64,000 bases of DNA from Betaproteobacteria bacterium (GCA_016868355.1 VGHB01000001.1:1-64000); one strand, 5' to 3'; positions 18,193-29,252 are shown, counted from the stretch's first letter. Notes: generated by a model not told the origin, from the sequence alone. Translations and numbers: made by a program.

Positions 18193-18649
18193 TCAGGCGA
18201 AGTTGACCTGCGCACACTCCCAGCTCACCAGTTTGTCGAGGAAGGTCTCGACAAACTTGGGGCGAGGGTTGCGGTACTCAATGTAGCAAGCGTGTTCCCG
18301 CATATCAACGGTCAGCAACGCCCTGTCTGCGCCCGTCAGCGGCGTGCCGGCAACGCCCTTGTTAACGACGTCCACTGAACCGTCAGCCTTCTTCACCAGC
18401 CAAGTCCAGCCCGATCCAACGTTGCCCACAGCCAACTTGACGAATGCCTCACGGACGGCGGCATAGCTGCCCCGCTTGGCAGTGATGGCCGAGCCCAAGG
18501 CGCCGCTGGGCTCGCCTCCACCATTGGGCCTCATGCTCGGTCTCCTTTTGGAAGTTGTTCAGCTTCACCGCGTAGGCGTTGTGGTGCTTGCCGTGGTGGA
18601 GCTCTACGGTCTCGCGGCTGTAGGCCAGAGTGGGCAGAGTGTGTTCCAC
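18193..18649 (-). pseudogene. sodB: Decayed iron superoxide dismutase gene
   Basis: Two out-of-frame pieces together spell Fe-SOD. Reading from about 18649, VEHTLPTLAYS-RETVELHHGKHHNAY-VKLNNFQKETEHE matches the N-terminus but lacks about nine residues after LAY. The frame then shifts near 18534, and roughly 25 residues are missing. The deleted part includes the conserved WNHTF segment with the second metal-binding His. The second piece runs PNGGGEPSGAL... to the normal C-terminus. Conserved Trp residues are also changed (KRGSY for KWGSY, DMREHACY for DVWEHAYY). The gene cannot make an active enzyme. It lies between DUF192 and xseA. Confidence 0.9.
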
Positions 18650-18707
18650 GGTGTCCTTCAAAGCAGTGATGGTTCAACCCCACAGCTTGTGGTCACCACC
18701 GCCGCCC

Positions 18708-20054
18708 TCAAGGACAGCGTGGACTATCGGCGGGTTGTTCAAGCTCATGGCTGAGCCGTTCCTGCACGGCCTCAACCGACTCGACACGCACGTTGGCCTT
18801 TCCATCGTGCCAAACGGCGGTCAGCGGCTGTCCAGGGCTCGCGAGCCTTGCTGATGTCAAAGGGGCGCCGTCCACATCACTCACCCAGGCGTAGCCGCGC
18901 CGCAACACCACCGAAGGGTCCTGAGCCTGTAGCCTGAGCTGCAACTGTTGCAAGCGGCCCTGCACATGACCCATCTGCTGTGCATGTACACCGACGGCGC
19001 GGGAAGCCCGCCGCTCAAGAGCTAGAGCGCCGTGGCGCAGGGGCTCGCGCACTGCGTTGGCCAAGCGGGCCTGAAGCCCCTGCAAGCCGTGGTGGTGGCG
19101 GGCGACGATCGCCGCTGGCCGAAGCACCGCCAAGGCCAGCTGGTCTAGGTGCTGGGCCTGGCGATCGAGTGTGTGCTGCGCCGCCAAGGACATACGGCGT
19201 GCCCACTCGCCCAAAACCAGCAGCTCATGTTCCCGCACCGGCGTGGCCAGCTCAGCGGCGGCCGTCGGGGTCGCCGCACGCACATCAGCCGCAAAGTCTG
19301 CCAAGGTGACATCAGTCTCATGACCGACACCGCACACCAGCGGAGTCGGACAGGCGGCCACCGCACGAACAACCCGCTCATCATTGAAGGCCCACAGGTC
19401 CTCCAAAGACCCGCCACCGCGTGCCAGGATCAGCACGTCCAGACGCTCACTCTTGGCAGCCAGCTCCAAGGCGTTCACCAAGGCCGCGGGGGCCTCGGCG
19501 CCCTGAACCAAGCTGGGGAAGACCACCACTTCAACATGCGGCGCGCGTCTTGCCATCACTGTCAACACGTCGTGCAGTGCCGCAGCCTGCAAAGACGAGA
19601 TCACACCGATGCGCCGCGGGTGCGCTGGAAGCGCACGCTTGGCCTCTGGCGAGAACAAACCTTCAGCCTGCAAACGGGTCTTCAGGCGCAGGAACTCCTC
19701 ATATAAGGACCCCCCACCCAAAAGGTGTAAAGACTCCACGATGAATTGAAGGTCGCCACGGGGCTCGTACACCGCCAGACGGCCCACAGCCTCCACTTTT
19801 TGACCATCACGCGGCGCGAAATTCAGCTGTGCGGCCGATCGCCGAAATAGGGCGCACCGAATCAGGGCGTCGTGCCCATGGGCATCCTTGAGATTGAAGT
19901 AGCGGTGCCCGCTGGCCGCTTGGCTACAGGCGCTCAGCTCACCGCAGACGCGCACCTGCCCGAATCGAGCTTGGAGGGCGTCCGCCAGCGCTTGAACCAG
20001 TGCAGCCACCTCCCAAACGCGTGCCGCTTTGGCTGGCTCAGAGGTAGGATTCAT
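18708..20054 (-). CDS. xseA: Exodeoxyribonuclease VII large subunit
   Basis: The large subunit of exonuclease VII, which degrades single-stranded DNA and needs XseB as partner. The 448-residue protein begins with an OB-fold domain (VRVCGELSACSQAASGHRYFNLKD), followed by the catalytic region IGVISSLQAAALHDVL, LILARGGGSLEDLWAFNDE and CGVGHETDVTLADF. A long helical part then leads to a C-terminal VLRRGYAWVSD. The start at 20054 gives the family N-terminus after a 13-residue alternative extension is removed. xseB is not in the window. Confidence 0.95.
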   Translation of the reverse strand: MNPTSEPAKAARVWEVAALVQALADALQARFGQVRVCGELSACSQAASGHRYFNLKDAHGHDALIRCALFRRSAAQLNFAPRDGQKVEAVGRLAVYEPRGDLQFIVESLHLLGGGSLYEEFLRLKTRLQAEGLFSPEAKRALPAHPRRIGVISSLQAAALHDVLTVMARRAPHVEVVVFPSLVQGAEAPAALVNALELAAKSERLDVLILARGGGSLEDLWAFNDERVVRAVAACPTPLVCGVGHETDVTLADFAADVRAATPTAAAELATPVREHELLVLGEWARRMSLAAQHTLDRQAQHLDQLALAVLRPAAIVARHHHGLQGLQARLANAVREPLRHGALALERRASRAVGVHAQQMGHVQGRLQQLQLRLQAQDPSVVLRRGYAWVSDVDGAPLTSARLASPGQPLTAVWHDGKANVRVESVEAVQERLSHELEQPADSPRCP

Positions 20055-20247
20055 GTGTGCATCCCTTGGTAGGCAAGCCTGAGTACTCCACAAGCGCGAG
20101 ATAACCGATGTTTCACGGCACTATAGCCCTACAAACCCAGCACTTATATCGTAAGTAATTGAAATTAAACACTTTTTTCTTGATGAACAAACTTCGCCCA
20201 GGCTTGGCGTTCAACTGGTGCACCGAGCCTGTTCGTCTGCACTTGAT

Positions 20248-20286
20248 TTGTTCACAACGTTATCCACAGGCCAACCTTTATCCACA
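20248..20286 (+). promoter_or_regulatory. Cluster of DnaA boxes upstream of lpxK
   Basis: TTATCCACA, the consensus DnaA box, occurs perfectly at 20260-20268 and again at 20278-20286 in the same orientation. A near-match, TTGTTCACA, lies at 20248-20256. An AT-rich tract with a run of six T is about 60 bp upstream (20140-20190). The cluster lies between divergent xseA and lpxK. It could be a DnaA-regulated promoter, a DnaA-titration site or part of an origin. Confidence 0.6.
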
Positions 20287-20310
20287 GTGCGTGGACGGAT
20301 TGACGTGGAC

Positions 20311-21438
20311 ATGATACCGATAGCACCAGGCCTGTCTAAGCTTGAAACTTGGGTGCGTTCAGTCGTACAGGCCCTGTGGTGGCAGCCCCTGCGCGCGCGC
20401 AGCTTGGCGTGTTTGATGCTCGCTGCGCCGCTCTCGTGGTTGTACCGCGCGGCCGCCTTGGGCCATCGCTTGGCCACCCGCGCCCAGGCTCCAAACCCTT
20501 TGAGCGCCGCGCAGAACCGCCGTGCAGGGCGAGCCCGAGTGCCCACCATCGTCGTGGGCAACTGGGTGGTGGGCGGGGCGGGCAAAACGCCCACCACCCT
20601 GGCCTTGCTGAACCATCTGCAGCGCACAGGATGGAGTCCCGGGGTCATTTCCAGGGGCTACGGCCGCGGCAGCCGCACGGCACAGGCAGTGAATCCTCGG
20701 CTAAGCGTGGCTGAGGAGGTGGGCGATGAACCGCTGTTGATTGCACAGCGTGGCAGGGTGCCGGTGGTGGTGGGCCAAGATCGTTGCGCAGCGCGCGACC
20801 TCCTGCTCAGCCTAGCGCCCGAAGTGGACATCGTGCTGGCCGACGACGGGCTGCAGCACCATCGGCTGTGGCGCGACCTGTCAATCGTGGTTGTGGACGA
20901 ACGGGGTGTGGGCAACGGCTGGTGCCTGCCGGCGGGCCCCTTGCGCCAATCAGTCCCGCGTCATCTCCCCCTGGACACCCTGCTGCTGTACAGTGCCGGC
21001 GAGGCCAGTCTGGCACTGCCAGGCTATTGCGCCCATCGACAACTCTCGGCGGTGCAGCCCTTGTCGGATTGGGCTGCCGGCAGGTCATGGCCCAGCCACG
21101 GCGGATGGGACGCCTTAAAGGGCCTTGAGTTGCACGCAGCGGCGGCCATCGCGGTCCCTGAGCGCTTTTTTGCGGCGCTGCGCCACCAAGGCCTCGAACT
21201 CGCCTCAACCCATGCCCTCCCCGACCACGACCCTTGGCACACCGCACCCTGGCCACACGGTATCCGCGAGGTGATCGTCACTGAGAAGGACGCTGTGAAG
21301 CTGGCACCACGGGCGGCCAGAGCAGGCAACACACGCCTTTGGGTGGCACGGCTAGACTTGGGCTTGCCGGTAGACTTTACGCAGGTGCTAGACCGCCGTT
21401 TGGTGGCGCTGTCATCGCTACACGCCAACAAGGCCTGA
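20311..21438 (+). CDS. lpxK: Tetraacyldisaccharide 4'-kinase
   Basis: LpxK phosphorylates the 4' position of the lipid A disaccharide at the inner membrane to give lipid IVA. The 375-residue protein has an N-terminal hydrophobic segment (LACLMLAAPLSWLYRAAALG), then the P-loop region IVVGNWVVGGAGKTP and the DDGLQHHRLWRDL motif of the family. The ATG at 20311 is favoured because an upstream in-frame start would place the DnaA-box cluster inside the gene. It heads a tight lpxK-Trm112-kdsB row, with adk 64 bp further on. Confidence 0.93.
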   Translation: MIPIAPGLSKLETWVRSVVQALWWQPLRARSLACLMLAAPLSWLYRAAALGHRLATRAQAPNPLSAAQNRRAGRARVPTIVVGNWVVGGAGKTPTTLALLNHLQRTGWSPGVISRGYGRGSRTAQAVNPRLSVAEEVGDEPLLIAQRGRVPVVVGQDRCAARDLLLSLAPEVDIVLADDGLQHHRLWRDLSIVVVDERGVGNGWCLPAGPLRQSVPRHLPLDTLLLYSAGEASLALPGYCAHRQLSAVQPLSDWAAGRSWPSHGGWDALKGLELHAAAAIAVPERFFAALRHQGLELASTHALPDHDPWHTAPWPHGIREVIVTEKDAVKLAPRAARAGNTRLWVARLDLGLPVDFTQVLDRRLVALSSLHANKA

Positions 21439-21441
21439 ACC

Positions 21442-21632
21442 ATGGACAACCGCTTGATTGAACTGCTGGTGTGCCCGTTGTGCAAAGGGCCTCTGAGCTT
21501 GCGCCGCGACGAGCAGCAGCGCCCGGTAGGACTGGCCTGTGCAGCCGACCGGCTGCTGTTCCCCATCCGCGACGGCATCGCGGTCATGCTGGAATCCGAG
21601 GCGCTGCCATTGGAGACCGAAGGCCAGCATCC

Positions 21633-21636
<4 letters not shown>
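21442..21636 (+). CDS. Trm112/YcaR-family small protein
   Basis: A 64-residue member of the Trm112-like (UPF0434) family. It starts [18 protein letters not shown] with a CxxC pair, and ends in the typical [17 protein letters not shown] strand. In eukaryotes the family activates methyltransferases; the bacterial role is unclear. Only three cysteines are visible (Cys11, Cys14 and one in LACAADRL), so full zinc-finger binding is uncertain. It is placed between lpxK and kdsB, as is common in Proteobacteria, and overlaps kdsB by 4 bp (GTGA). Confidence 0.9.
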
Positions 21637-23112
<1,476 letters not shown>

Positions 23113-23131
23113 AGCGGCGCACCAACGACCA

Positions 23132-23154
23132 CGGCGACGCACGGTCGCCGTTTT
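23132..23154 (+). terminator. Rho-independent terminator after adk
   Basis: CGGCGAC (23132-23138) and GTCGCCG (23144-23150) form a perfect 7-bp stem with a 5-nt loop, followed by TTTTC. It separates adk from the SDR gene. Confidence 0.85.
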
Positions 23155-23211
23155 CATTTGGGCCGGGCTGCGGCCAAAACAGAAACGTTCGAGTTTTGAG
23201 GAAAGATCAAT

Positions 23212-23970
23212 ATGGACATCAGAGGCAAGGTCTTCATCGTCACCGGCGGCGCATCGGGCTTGGGGGAAGGCACGGCCCGCATGATCGCTAGCCAAGGCGG
23301 GGTGGTGGTGATCGCTGATCTTCAAGAGGAGAAGGGCTGCGCTCTGGCAGCTGATCTGGGAGGGGCCTTTGTCAAGTGCGACGTTTCCAGCGAAGAGGAC
23401 GGCAAAGCCGTGGTGGCCAAGGCCACATCCCTAGGCAAGCTGATGGGCTTGATCAACTGCGCGGGCATTGCCACGGCGTCCAAGACGGTCGGCAAAGACG
23501 GCGCTCACGTCTTGTCGCTGTTTTCCAAGACCATCACGGTCAACCTGGTGGGCAGTTTCAACATGATCCGCTTGGCTGCAGAAGCCATGAGCCGAAACGA
23601 GCCCGAGTCCACGGGCGAGCGCGGTGTCATGATCAGCACGGCCAGCGTGGCAGCTTATGACGGACAGATCGGTCAGGCCGCGTACTCGGCGTCTAAGGGC
23701 GGCATCGTCGGTATGACCCTGCCAATCGCACGCGACCTGGCCCGTAACGGCATTCGCAACATGACGATTGCGCCAGGCATCTTCGGCACGCCGATGCTGT
23801 TTGGTATGCCGCAGGAGGTGCAGGATGCGCTGGCAGCGGGGGTACCCTTTCCAAGCCGCCTGGGCACGCCACGGGACTACGCTAGCCTCGCCAAGCACAT
23901 CATCGAGAACGATATGCTCAACGGCGAAGTGATCCGCTTGGACGGCGCGATTCGACTGCCGCCCAAGTGA
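23212..23970 (+). CDS. Short-chain dehydrogenase, 3-hydroxyacyl-CoA dehydrogenase type
   Basis: A 252-residue NAD-dependent [13 protein letters not shown] (12-21) binds the cofactor, INCAGIA is the NNAG-type motif, and YSASKGG gives the catalytic Tyr and Lys after [11 protein letters not shown]. The overall sequence resembles HSD10-type 3-hydroxyacyl-CoA or 3-hydroxy-2-methylbutyryl-CoA dehydrogenases, including the [22 protein letters not shown] segment and the [10 protein letters not shown] loop. A role in fatty acid or isoleucine breakdown is therefore likely. It is preceded by the adk terminator and abuts tRNA-Pro, so it stands alone. Confidence 0.85.
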   Translation: MDIRGKVFIVTGGASGLGEGTARMIASQGGVVVIADLQEEKGCALAADLGGAFVKCDVSSEEDGKAVVAKATSLGKLMGLINCAGIATASKTVGKDGAHVLSLFSKTITVNLVGSFNMIRLAAEAMSRNEPESTGERGVMISTASVAAYDGQIGQAAYSASKGGIVGMTLPIARDLARNGIRNMTIAPGIFGTPMLFGMPQEVQDALAAGVPFPSRLGTPRDYASLAKHIIENDMLNGEVIRLDGAIRLPPK

Positions 23971-23974
23971 TGAT

Positions 23975-24051
<77 letters not shown>

Positions 24052-24127
24052 ACTACTCGACATTGTAGGGTGCGCCGGGCGGCCCAGCCGCAGAAACCGA
24101 GCATCACGCAGGCCAGTCAAATGCGGT

Positions 24128-25903
24128 TCAGTTTTGGGCGTCGCGCTGCAAAGCTGCGGCCCTGATGGCCTGTAGTGTGGTTCTCGAGGTGATCACGTCG
24201 GTGGGCAGCTTGAGATGGATCAGCGCGGGCCCACCCAGGCACAAGGCGCGTGCAAAGGCCGGCTCGAATGCATCGGTTTGCACCACGGTCTCTGCCGCCC
24301 AGCCGTAGGCACGCGCCAAGGCTGCGAAGTCTGGGTTATACAGATCACTGCCGCTAACCCGACCCGGGTACTCACGTTCCTGATGCATGCGAATCGTGCC
24401 GTAGGCGCCGTTGTCGACCACGATGCTGATCAGCGCTCCTGCTTGCCGCCCTGCCCCATAGCCGGTGGCGGTGGCCATCTCTTGTCCGTTCATCAGGAAG
24501 TCGCCGTCTCCCGCGAGATTGATCACGGTTCGGTGGGGATGGGTCAATGAAGCCGCCACCGCCGCGGGCAGGCCGTAGCCCATGGCGCCCGAGGTGGGGG
24601 CCAGCTGGGTTTTGCCGACCGTTGCCAGGCCCGGATAGCGCAGATAACGGTGCAACCAACCTGAAAAATTACCAGCCCCGTTGGTGTAGATGGTATCGGG
24701 CGGCGCCAGTCGCTCAATGGTCTTAACCACCGCCGCCATATCCATGGGCTGTACCGGCACATGTTCGCGGTTGCGCACATAGTCGGCCACCGCGGCTTGT
24801 GTCCATGACGCCCAAACAGGAGCCTGACCGGGTTTGCCTAATGCAGCCAGCACCTCGTCCATGCTGGCCAGCGAGGCTTGCAGCAACACATCGGCCGCAT
24901 AGACACGACCCAGTTCTTCTGCACCGGGGTGCAAGTGGACCAGTTGTTGATGGGAACGGGGCGCCTGCAGCAAGGTGTAGCCACTGGTGGTCATCTCACC
25001 CAGCCGTATGCCCAGGGCCATCACCAGGTCGGCTTGGCGGATGCGTTCAGCCAAAGCGGGGTTGATGCCGATACCCGCATCACCCACATACAAGGGATGC
25101 CAGTTGTCAAAGGTATCCTGAAAGCGCAAGCCACAGGCCACGGGCAAATTCCAGGCCTGTGCGAAATCCTGCAGTGCACAAGCCGAGCCCGACGTCCAAC
25201 CGCTGCCACCCGCAATCACCAATGGGCGTTGGGCAGCCTGCAGCAGGCTGCGCCAGCGCTGGATGCCATGCGCCGCAGGTACAGTGCACGCAACTTCGAT
25301 TTGCGGCAGAACCGGCACGTCGGTCATGGCCGACATCACGTCTTCCGGCACGGACAGAACCACCGGACCGGGTCGGCCCTGCAATGCGGTGTGAAATGCC
25401 CGAGCGATGTACTCGGGCAGCCGGGCGGCGTCCCCCACCTCGGCCGCCCACTTGGCCATGCCTAGGGTGCCAGGTCCGAAAAATTGGCGGTAATCCAGCT
25501 CTTGGAAGGCCTCGCGGTCGCGGAAGTCAGCCCCGACCTGCCCCACAATCACGACCATCGGTGTGCTGTCCTGAAAGGCGGTGTGGATGCCAATGGAGGC
25601 ATTGGTGGCACCAGGGCCGCGGGTCACCATACACACGCCAGGCCTTCCGGTAAGCTTGCCTTGCGCCTCTGCCATGAAGGCGGCCCCACCCTCCTGCCGG
25701 CAGGCGATGAAGCGAATGTGGGGCTCATGCGCGTGAAAGCCGTCCAGCGCAGCAAGAAAACTCTCACCCGGCACACCGAACACCGTGCCGACACCTTGCG
25801 CCATCAAGGCCTGCACGATGACATGCCCACCTGGTCGCATGCCCGCATCGCTAAGCCCCTGAGCCTTCCAATTGGCCACTGGCGTCAATCCGTCGGTGCT
25901 CAC
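24128..25903 (-). CDS. Acetolactate-synthase-like ThDP-dependent enzyme
   Basis: A 591-residue thiamine-diphosphate enzyme with the three-domain layout of acetohydroxyacid synthase large subunits and relatives. The N-terminal pyrimidine-binding domain holds FGVPGESFL and the catalytic Glu in [14 protein letters not shown]. The C-terminal domain has [11 protein letters not shown] followed by VVDNGAYG, the ThDP-Mg motif. No regulatory subunit gene is nearby, and the closest-looking families are poorly characterised AHAS-like, oxalyl-CoA-decarboxylase-like and benzoylformate-decarboxylase-like proteins, so the substrate is open. The GTG at 25903 overlaps the MFS stop codon (GTGA), so it is coupled to that transporter. 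Confidence 0.82.
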   Translation of the reverse strand: MSTDGLTPVANWKAQGLSDAGMRPGGHVIVQALMAQGVGTVFGVPGESFLAALDGFHAHEPHIRFIACRQEGGAAFMAEAQGKLTGRPGVCMVTRGPGATNASIGIHTAFQDSTPMVVIVGQVGADFRDREAFQELDYRQFFGPGTLGMAKWAAEVGDAARLPEYIARAFHTALQGRPGPVVLSVPEDVMSAMTDVPVLPQIEVACTVPAAHGIQRWRSLLQAAQRPLVIAGGSGWTSGSACALQDFAQAWNLPVACGLRFQDTFDNWHPLYVGDAGIGINPALAERIRQADLVMALGIRLGEMTTSGYTLLQAPRSHQQLVHLHPGAEELGRVYAADVLLQASLASMDEVLAALGKPGQAPVWASWTQAAVADYVRNREHVPVQPMDMAAVVKTIERLAPPDTIYTNGAGNFSGWLHRYLRYPGLATVGKTQLAPTSGAMGYGLPAAVAASLTHPHRTVINLAGDGDFLMNGQEMATATGYGAGRQAGALISIVVDNGAYGTIRMHQEREYPGRVSGSDLYNPDFAALARAYGWAAETVVQTDAFEPAFARALCLGGPALIHLKLPTDVITSRTTLQAIRAAALQRDAQN

Positions 25904-27183
25904 GGTGCCGATCCTAATGAACCGGCGGCGCGCTGGCGCACCCCCTGCCCAGCCCACACGGCGCAGCTCACCGCCAACAGCAAGGCCACAGCTGATCCCA
26001 CAAAGAGGCTGCTTGAGCCCCCATGGTCCAGCAGCCAACCAAAGACGGGTGCGGCAGCGGCAAAACCCACATCTAACCCCGAGTACACCGTTCCGTATAC
26101 GCGACCCGTGGCCCCCGCAGGAGCAGCCCGTCGGATCAACATGTCGCGCGACGGTCCGGCCAAACCGGTGCCCAAGCCCGCCAACGCCACCAGACCACCG
26201 CTGAGTAAGGCCGGTAGCGATCCTGACCCCGCCAGCAACAGCACGCCGGCCGAGGCACTCAAGGCCAGGGTAATGTTGCGCTCGAGTTGGACAGAAGACT
26301 TCACCACAAATCCGCCCAACACCATTCCCACCGTACTGGCCAACATGTAGCCGGTGATCATCAGGGCCAACCAGCCCAAGGGCTCTCCATACAAGCGGTC
26401 CATCGCTGGCCCAAGAAAGCTCTGAACCGCTGCCAGGGAACAGGTGCTGAAGAAAAAGAAGGAGAAACACACCCAAACCGAAGGCAGACGCAGGAATGCC
26501 AGGGAGAACGCCGGCTCGGCCCGCGTCGAATCCGGTGGTGGCTGCATAGGCTCGAGGTGGGGTGTAATCGGCTTTAGGGCCGCAGCGCGCCACCACAGCA
26601 CGACTGCCATCATCAACGCCCACAGACCGCAAACCAGCATCGCCCAGCGCCAAGACCCGGTAGCCGCCGTTACCCCCGTAACCACCAAAGGTGCGGCAGC
26701 CCAGCCCAAGTTACCACTGATGCCGTGCACCGAAAACGCGTGCCCCAACCGAGATGGTGATACCCGCTGGTTGAGGATGGAGAAGTCTGCTGGATGAAAC
26801 GGCGCATTGCCCGCGCCGGCCAGTGCGGCAGCGAGCATAAAGCCGACGTAGTCCTGGGCCCCTGCAGCCGCCAGCGCGGCCAGTACGAAGCTGCCCATGG
26901 CCCCCATCAAGACGGGCCATGCGCCCACCCGGTCTACGAGAAAGCCTGCTAGGGCCTGCCCCACGCCAGAAATGACAAAAAAGACCGTGACCAGCAGGCC
27001 CAGCTCTGCATAACTGAAGCCATGGTCGGCCGCCAACAGCGGGAACAGAGGTGGCAACAGAAGATGGAAAAAGTGGGACGTTCCGTGAGCCAAACCGATC
27101 AATCCAATGGTTTCCACGTCTTGGGAACGGCTGGAGCCCAGGTGCGGAGCCGATGACGCGGAGGCGGCGCTGGGATGATTCAC
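25900..27183 (-). CDS. Major facilitator superfamily transporter
   Basis: A 427-residue inner-membrane protein with about twelve hydrophobic segments in two halves, separated by a hydrophilic central loop (ITPHLEPMQPPPDSTRAEPAF). An N-terminal Ser/Ala-rich tail precedes the first helix. FLVDRVGAWPVL resembles the MFS loop 2-3 signature. The first helices (GLAHGTSHFFHLLLPPLFPLL) resemble fosmidomycin-resistance-type MFS efflux proteins. It is translationally coupled to the ThDP enzyme, suggesting that the pair handles a related keto acid or acyl product, but no substrate can be read from the sequence. It diverges from nadA. Confidence 0.85.
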   Translation of the reverse strand: MNHPSAASASSAPHLGSSRSQDVETIGLIGLAHGTSHFFHLLLPPLFPLLAADHGFSYAELGLLVTVFFVISGVGQALAGFLVDRVGAWPVLMGAMGSFVLAALAAAGAQDYVGFMLAAALAGAGNAPFHPADFSILNQRVSPSRLGHAFSVHGISGNLGWAAAPLVVTGVTAATGSWRWAMLVCGLWALMMAVVLWWRAAALKPITPHLEPMQPPPDSTRAEPAFSLAFLRLPSVWVCFSFFFFSTCSLAAVQSFLGPAMDRLYGEPLGWLALMITGYMLASTVGMVLGGFVVKSSVQLERNITLALSASAGVLLLAGSGSLPALLSGGLVALAGLGTGLAGPSRDMLIRRAAPAGATGRVYGTVYSGLDVGFAAAAPVFGWLLDHGGSSSLFVGSAVALLLAVSCAVWAGQGVRQRAAGSLGSAP

Positions 27184-27250
27184 AAGCCCTATCCTAAGCG
27201 AGCTCAGCGGGCTGGGGTGATGGCGCTTACAGTATTGAGCTTTTTAAGCG

Positions 27251-28381
27251 ATGGCCATGACCGAATCCGTGCTCTTTGACTACCGCCGTGCCGATGCAGC
27301 CGGCACCAGTTGCACCGCTCAGGTCTGGGCCAAGGTGCCCCCGCCGCTGGCCCAAAGGCAACGCCAGGCGCTGCGCGAACGCATCCGTGCCCTGTTGCTG
27401 AAGCGACAGGCCGTTCTGGTAGCCCACTATTACGTAGACGGCGATATCCAGGACTTGGCTTTGGAAACCGGGGGTTGCGTGGCCGACTCCCTGGAAATGG
27501 CCCGCTTTGGCCGAGAGCACCCCGCCCGTACATTGGTGGTGGCAGGTGTGCGCTTCATGGGCGAGACATCCAAGATCCTCAGCCCCGACAAGCGTGTCCT
27601 GATGCCCGATCTGGAGGCCACTTGTTCCCTGGACCTGGGCTGCCCGCCAGACGAATTCAGTGCCTTCTGCGACGCCAACCCCGACCGAGAGGTCGTGGTC
27701 TATGCCAACACAAGCGCGGCGGTCAAGGCTCGAGCCGACTGGATGGTCACCAGCGCCTGCGCCATCGATATCGTTCGACACCTCCATGAGCGTGGACAGA
27801 AGGTCTTGTGGGCGCCGGACCAGCATCTGGGCCGCTACATTCAGCGCCAAACGGGGGCGGATATGCTGATGTGGGGCGGTGCCTGCATCGTTCATGACGA
27901 GTTCAAGGGGATCGAACTGGACTTGCTCAAGCGCGAGCATCCTGGTGCTCGAATCTTGGTGCACCCGGAAAGCCCGGAATCGGTGGTCGCGCAGGCTGAC
28001 GTGGTGGGGTCTACCAGCCGATTGCTGCGGGCCGTCGCGGAAGAGCCCGCCCAAACCTTTATCGTGGCCACCGACAACGGCATCCTCCACCGCATGCGAC
28101 AACTGGCGCCGGACAAGCTGTTCATCGAAGCACCAACCGCGGGCACCAGCGCAACCTGCAAGAGCTGCGCCCACTGCCCCTGGATGGCTATGAACGGACT
28201 CCAAGGCATCTTGCACTGCCTGGAGGCTGGCGGCGGCGAGATCACCGTGGCCGAAGACGTAGGGCAACGCGCCCGAGGCTGCATCGAGCGCATGCTTTCC
28301 TTCACCGCCGGCTCGGGTCCTGCTCGAAACACGGCCACAGGGTCTCCTGCCGGCTTCGTGCGCCACATTGGCGCTGCTTGA
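27251..28381 (+). CDS. nadA: Quinolinate synthase
   Basis: NadA condenses iminoaspartate with dihydroxyacetone phosphate to quinolinate using a [4Fe-4S] cluster. The 376-residue protein has [13 protein letters not shown] near residue 57 and the cluster cysteines in [17 protein letters not shown] and [14 protein letters not shown], the last being the typical CxxCxxC end motif. It forms a probable operon with nadC 4 bp downstream. nadB is encoded convergently, so all three de novo NAD genes lie in 3.7 kb. Confidence 0.96.
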   Translation: MAMTESVLFDYRRADAAGTSCTAQVWAKVPPPLAQRQRQALRERIRALLLKRQAVLVAHYYVDGDIQDLALETGGCVADSLEMARFGREHPARTLVVAGVRFMGETSKILSPDKRVLMPDLEATCSLDLGCPPDEFSAFCDANPDREVVVYANTSAAVKARADWMVTSACAIDIVRHLHERGQKVLWAPDQHLGRYIQRQTGADMLMWGGACIVHDEFKGIELDLLKREHPGARILVHPESPESVVAQADVVGSTSRLLRAVAEEPAQTFIVATDNGILHRMRQLAPDKLFIEAPTAGTSATCKSCAHCPWMAMNGLQGILHCLEAGGGEITVAEDVGQRARGCIERMLSFTAGSGPARNTATGSPAGFVRHIGAA

Positions 28382-28385
28382 CGCC

Positions 28386-29252
28386 ATGTTCGAATTCAAC
28401 GAATCCCTAGAGCAGGCGCGCGCACGCAATGTCCGCGATGCCCTGCTCGAGGACTACGGCATGTGCGATTGGACGGGTCTGCTCATTGAGCAAGGTTGTC
28501 GTGTGCGGGCAGAGGTACGGGTGCGCGAAGAGGCTGTTTTGTGCGGCCAAGCCTGGTTTGAAGACTGCCTTCACAGCCTAGACCCAAGTGCGGAGGTCCA
28601 ATGGCATTACACGGAAGGCCAGGACATGCGGGCTGACAGCGTGGTGTGCAGGCTGCATGCCCATGCACGGGCCCTGCTGGCAGCCGAGCGCCCTTGCTTG
28701 AACTTTTTGCAGCTCCTGTCGGCCACCGCCTACACAACCCGGTTGCACGTCAGGGCCATTGAAGGCGCGTCGCCCAACCCACGTGGGTGCGCGGTTCTGG
28801 ACACCCGAAAGACTGTCCCCGGCCTGCGCCAGGCTCAAAAGTATGCGGTGCGTGTGGGCGGAGGTGCCAATCAGCGACTGGCCCTGTGGCATGGCATCCT
28901 GATCAAAGAGAACCACATCACCGCCGCAGGAGGCATTACCCCGGTGCTGCAGCAGGCGCAAGCGCTCAACAGCGGCGTGGATATCCAGATTGAAGTGGAG
29001 AGTCTTGACGAGCTGAAACAGGCCCTGGCGGCCGGCGCTACAAGCATTCTCATCGACAACTTCTCGCTGGCCGGCATGCGCCAAGCCGTGTTGATCACCG
29101 CCGGGCGCGCCCTGTTAGAGGTTTCCGGCGGCGTGACGCTGGAGCAGTTGTGCGACATCGCCGCAACTGGTGTGGACCGCATCTCGATTGGCAAGCTGAC
29201 CAAGGATATTCGCGCCATCGACTTTTCGATGCGGGTTTACTCAACGCTCTGA
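28386..29252 (+). CDS. nadC: Nicotinate-nucleotide pyrophosphorylase (quinolinate phosphoribosyltransferase)
   Basis: Converts quinolinate and PRPP to nicotinate mononucleotide. The 288-residue protein has the N-terminal open-faced domain and the barrel with RKTVPGLRQAQKYAVRVGGG.NQRLALWHGILIKENHI, all strongly conserved, then EVESLDEL and the C-terminal EVSGGV. The ATG at 28386 gives a standard N-terminus; a TTG at 28368 would overlap nadA. Its 3' end overlaps the 3' end of nadB by 12 bp on the opposite strand. Confidence 0.96.
   Translation: MFEFNESLEQARARNVRDALLEDYGMCDWTGLLIEQGCRVRAEVRVREEAVLCGQAWFEDCLHSLDPSAEVQWHYTEGQDMRADSVVCRLHAHARALLAAERPCLNFLQLLSATAYTTRLHVRAIEGASPNPRGCAVLDTRKTVPGLRQAQKYAVRVGGGANQRLALWHGILIKENHITAAGGITPVLQQAQALNSGVDIQIEVESLDELKQALAAGATSILIDNFSLAGMRQAVLITAGRALLEVSGGVTLEQLCDIAATGVDRISIGKLTKDIRAIDFSMRVYSTL

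Noticed and set aside
18193-18661. Two separate small genes on the minus strand at the sodB locus
   Set aside because: The two frames are consecutive parts of one Fe-SOD sequence, broken by a frameshift and deletions.
20140-20310. Calling the DnaA-box cluster the chromosomal origin
   Set aside because: No dnaA, dnaN, gyrB, rpmH or parAB lies nearby, and origin status needs skew data that cannot be derived from one window.
25904-26653. Extending the ThDP enzyme by 250 codons upstream in its own frame
   Set aside because: The extension overlaps the MFS gene in another frame and has no similarity to ThDP enzymes. The GTG at 25903 gives the normal N-terminus and a 4-bp overlap.
27227-28429. 400-codon open frame on the minus strand over nadA
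   Set aside because: It is a mirror of nadA codon bias. nadA on the plus strand has all iron-sulfur cysteines and is clearly the gene.
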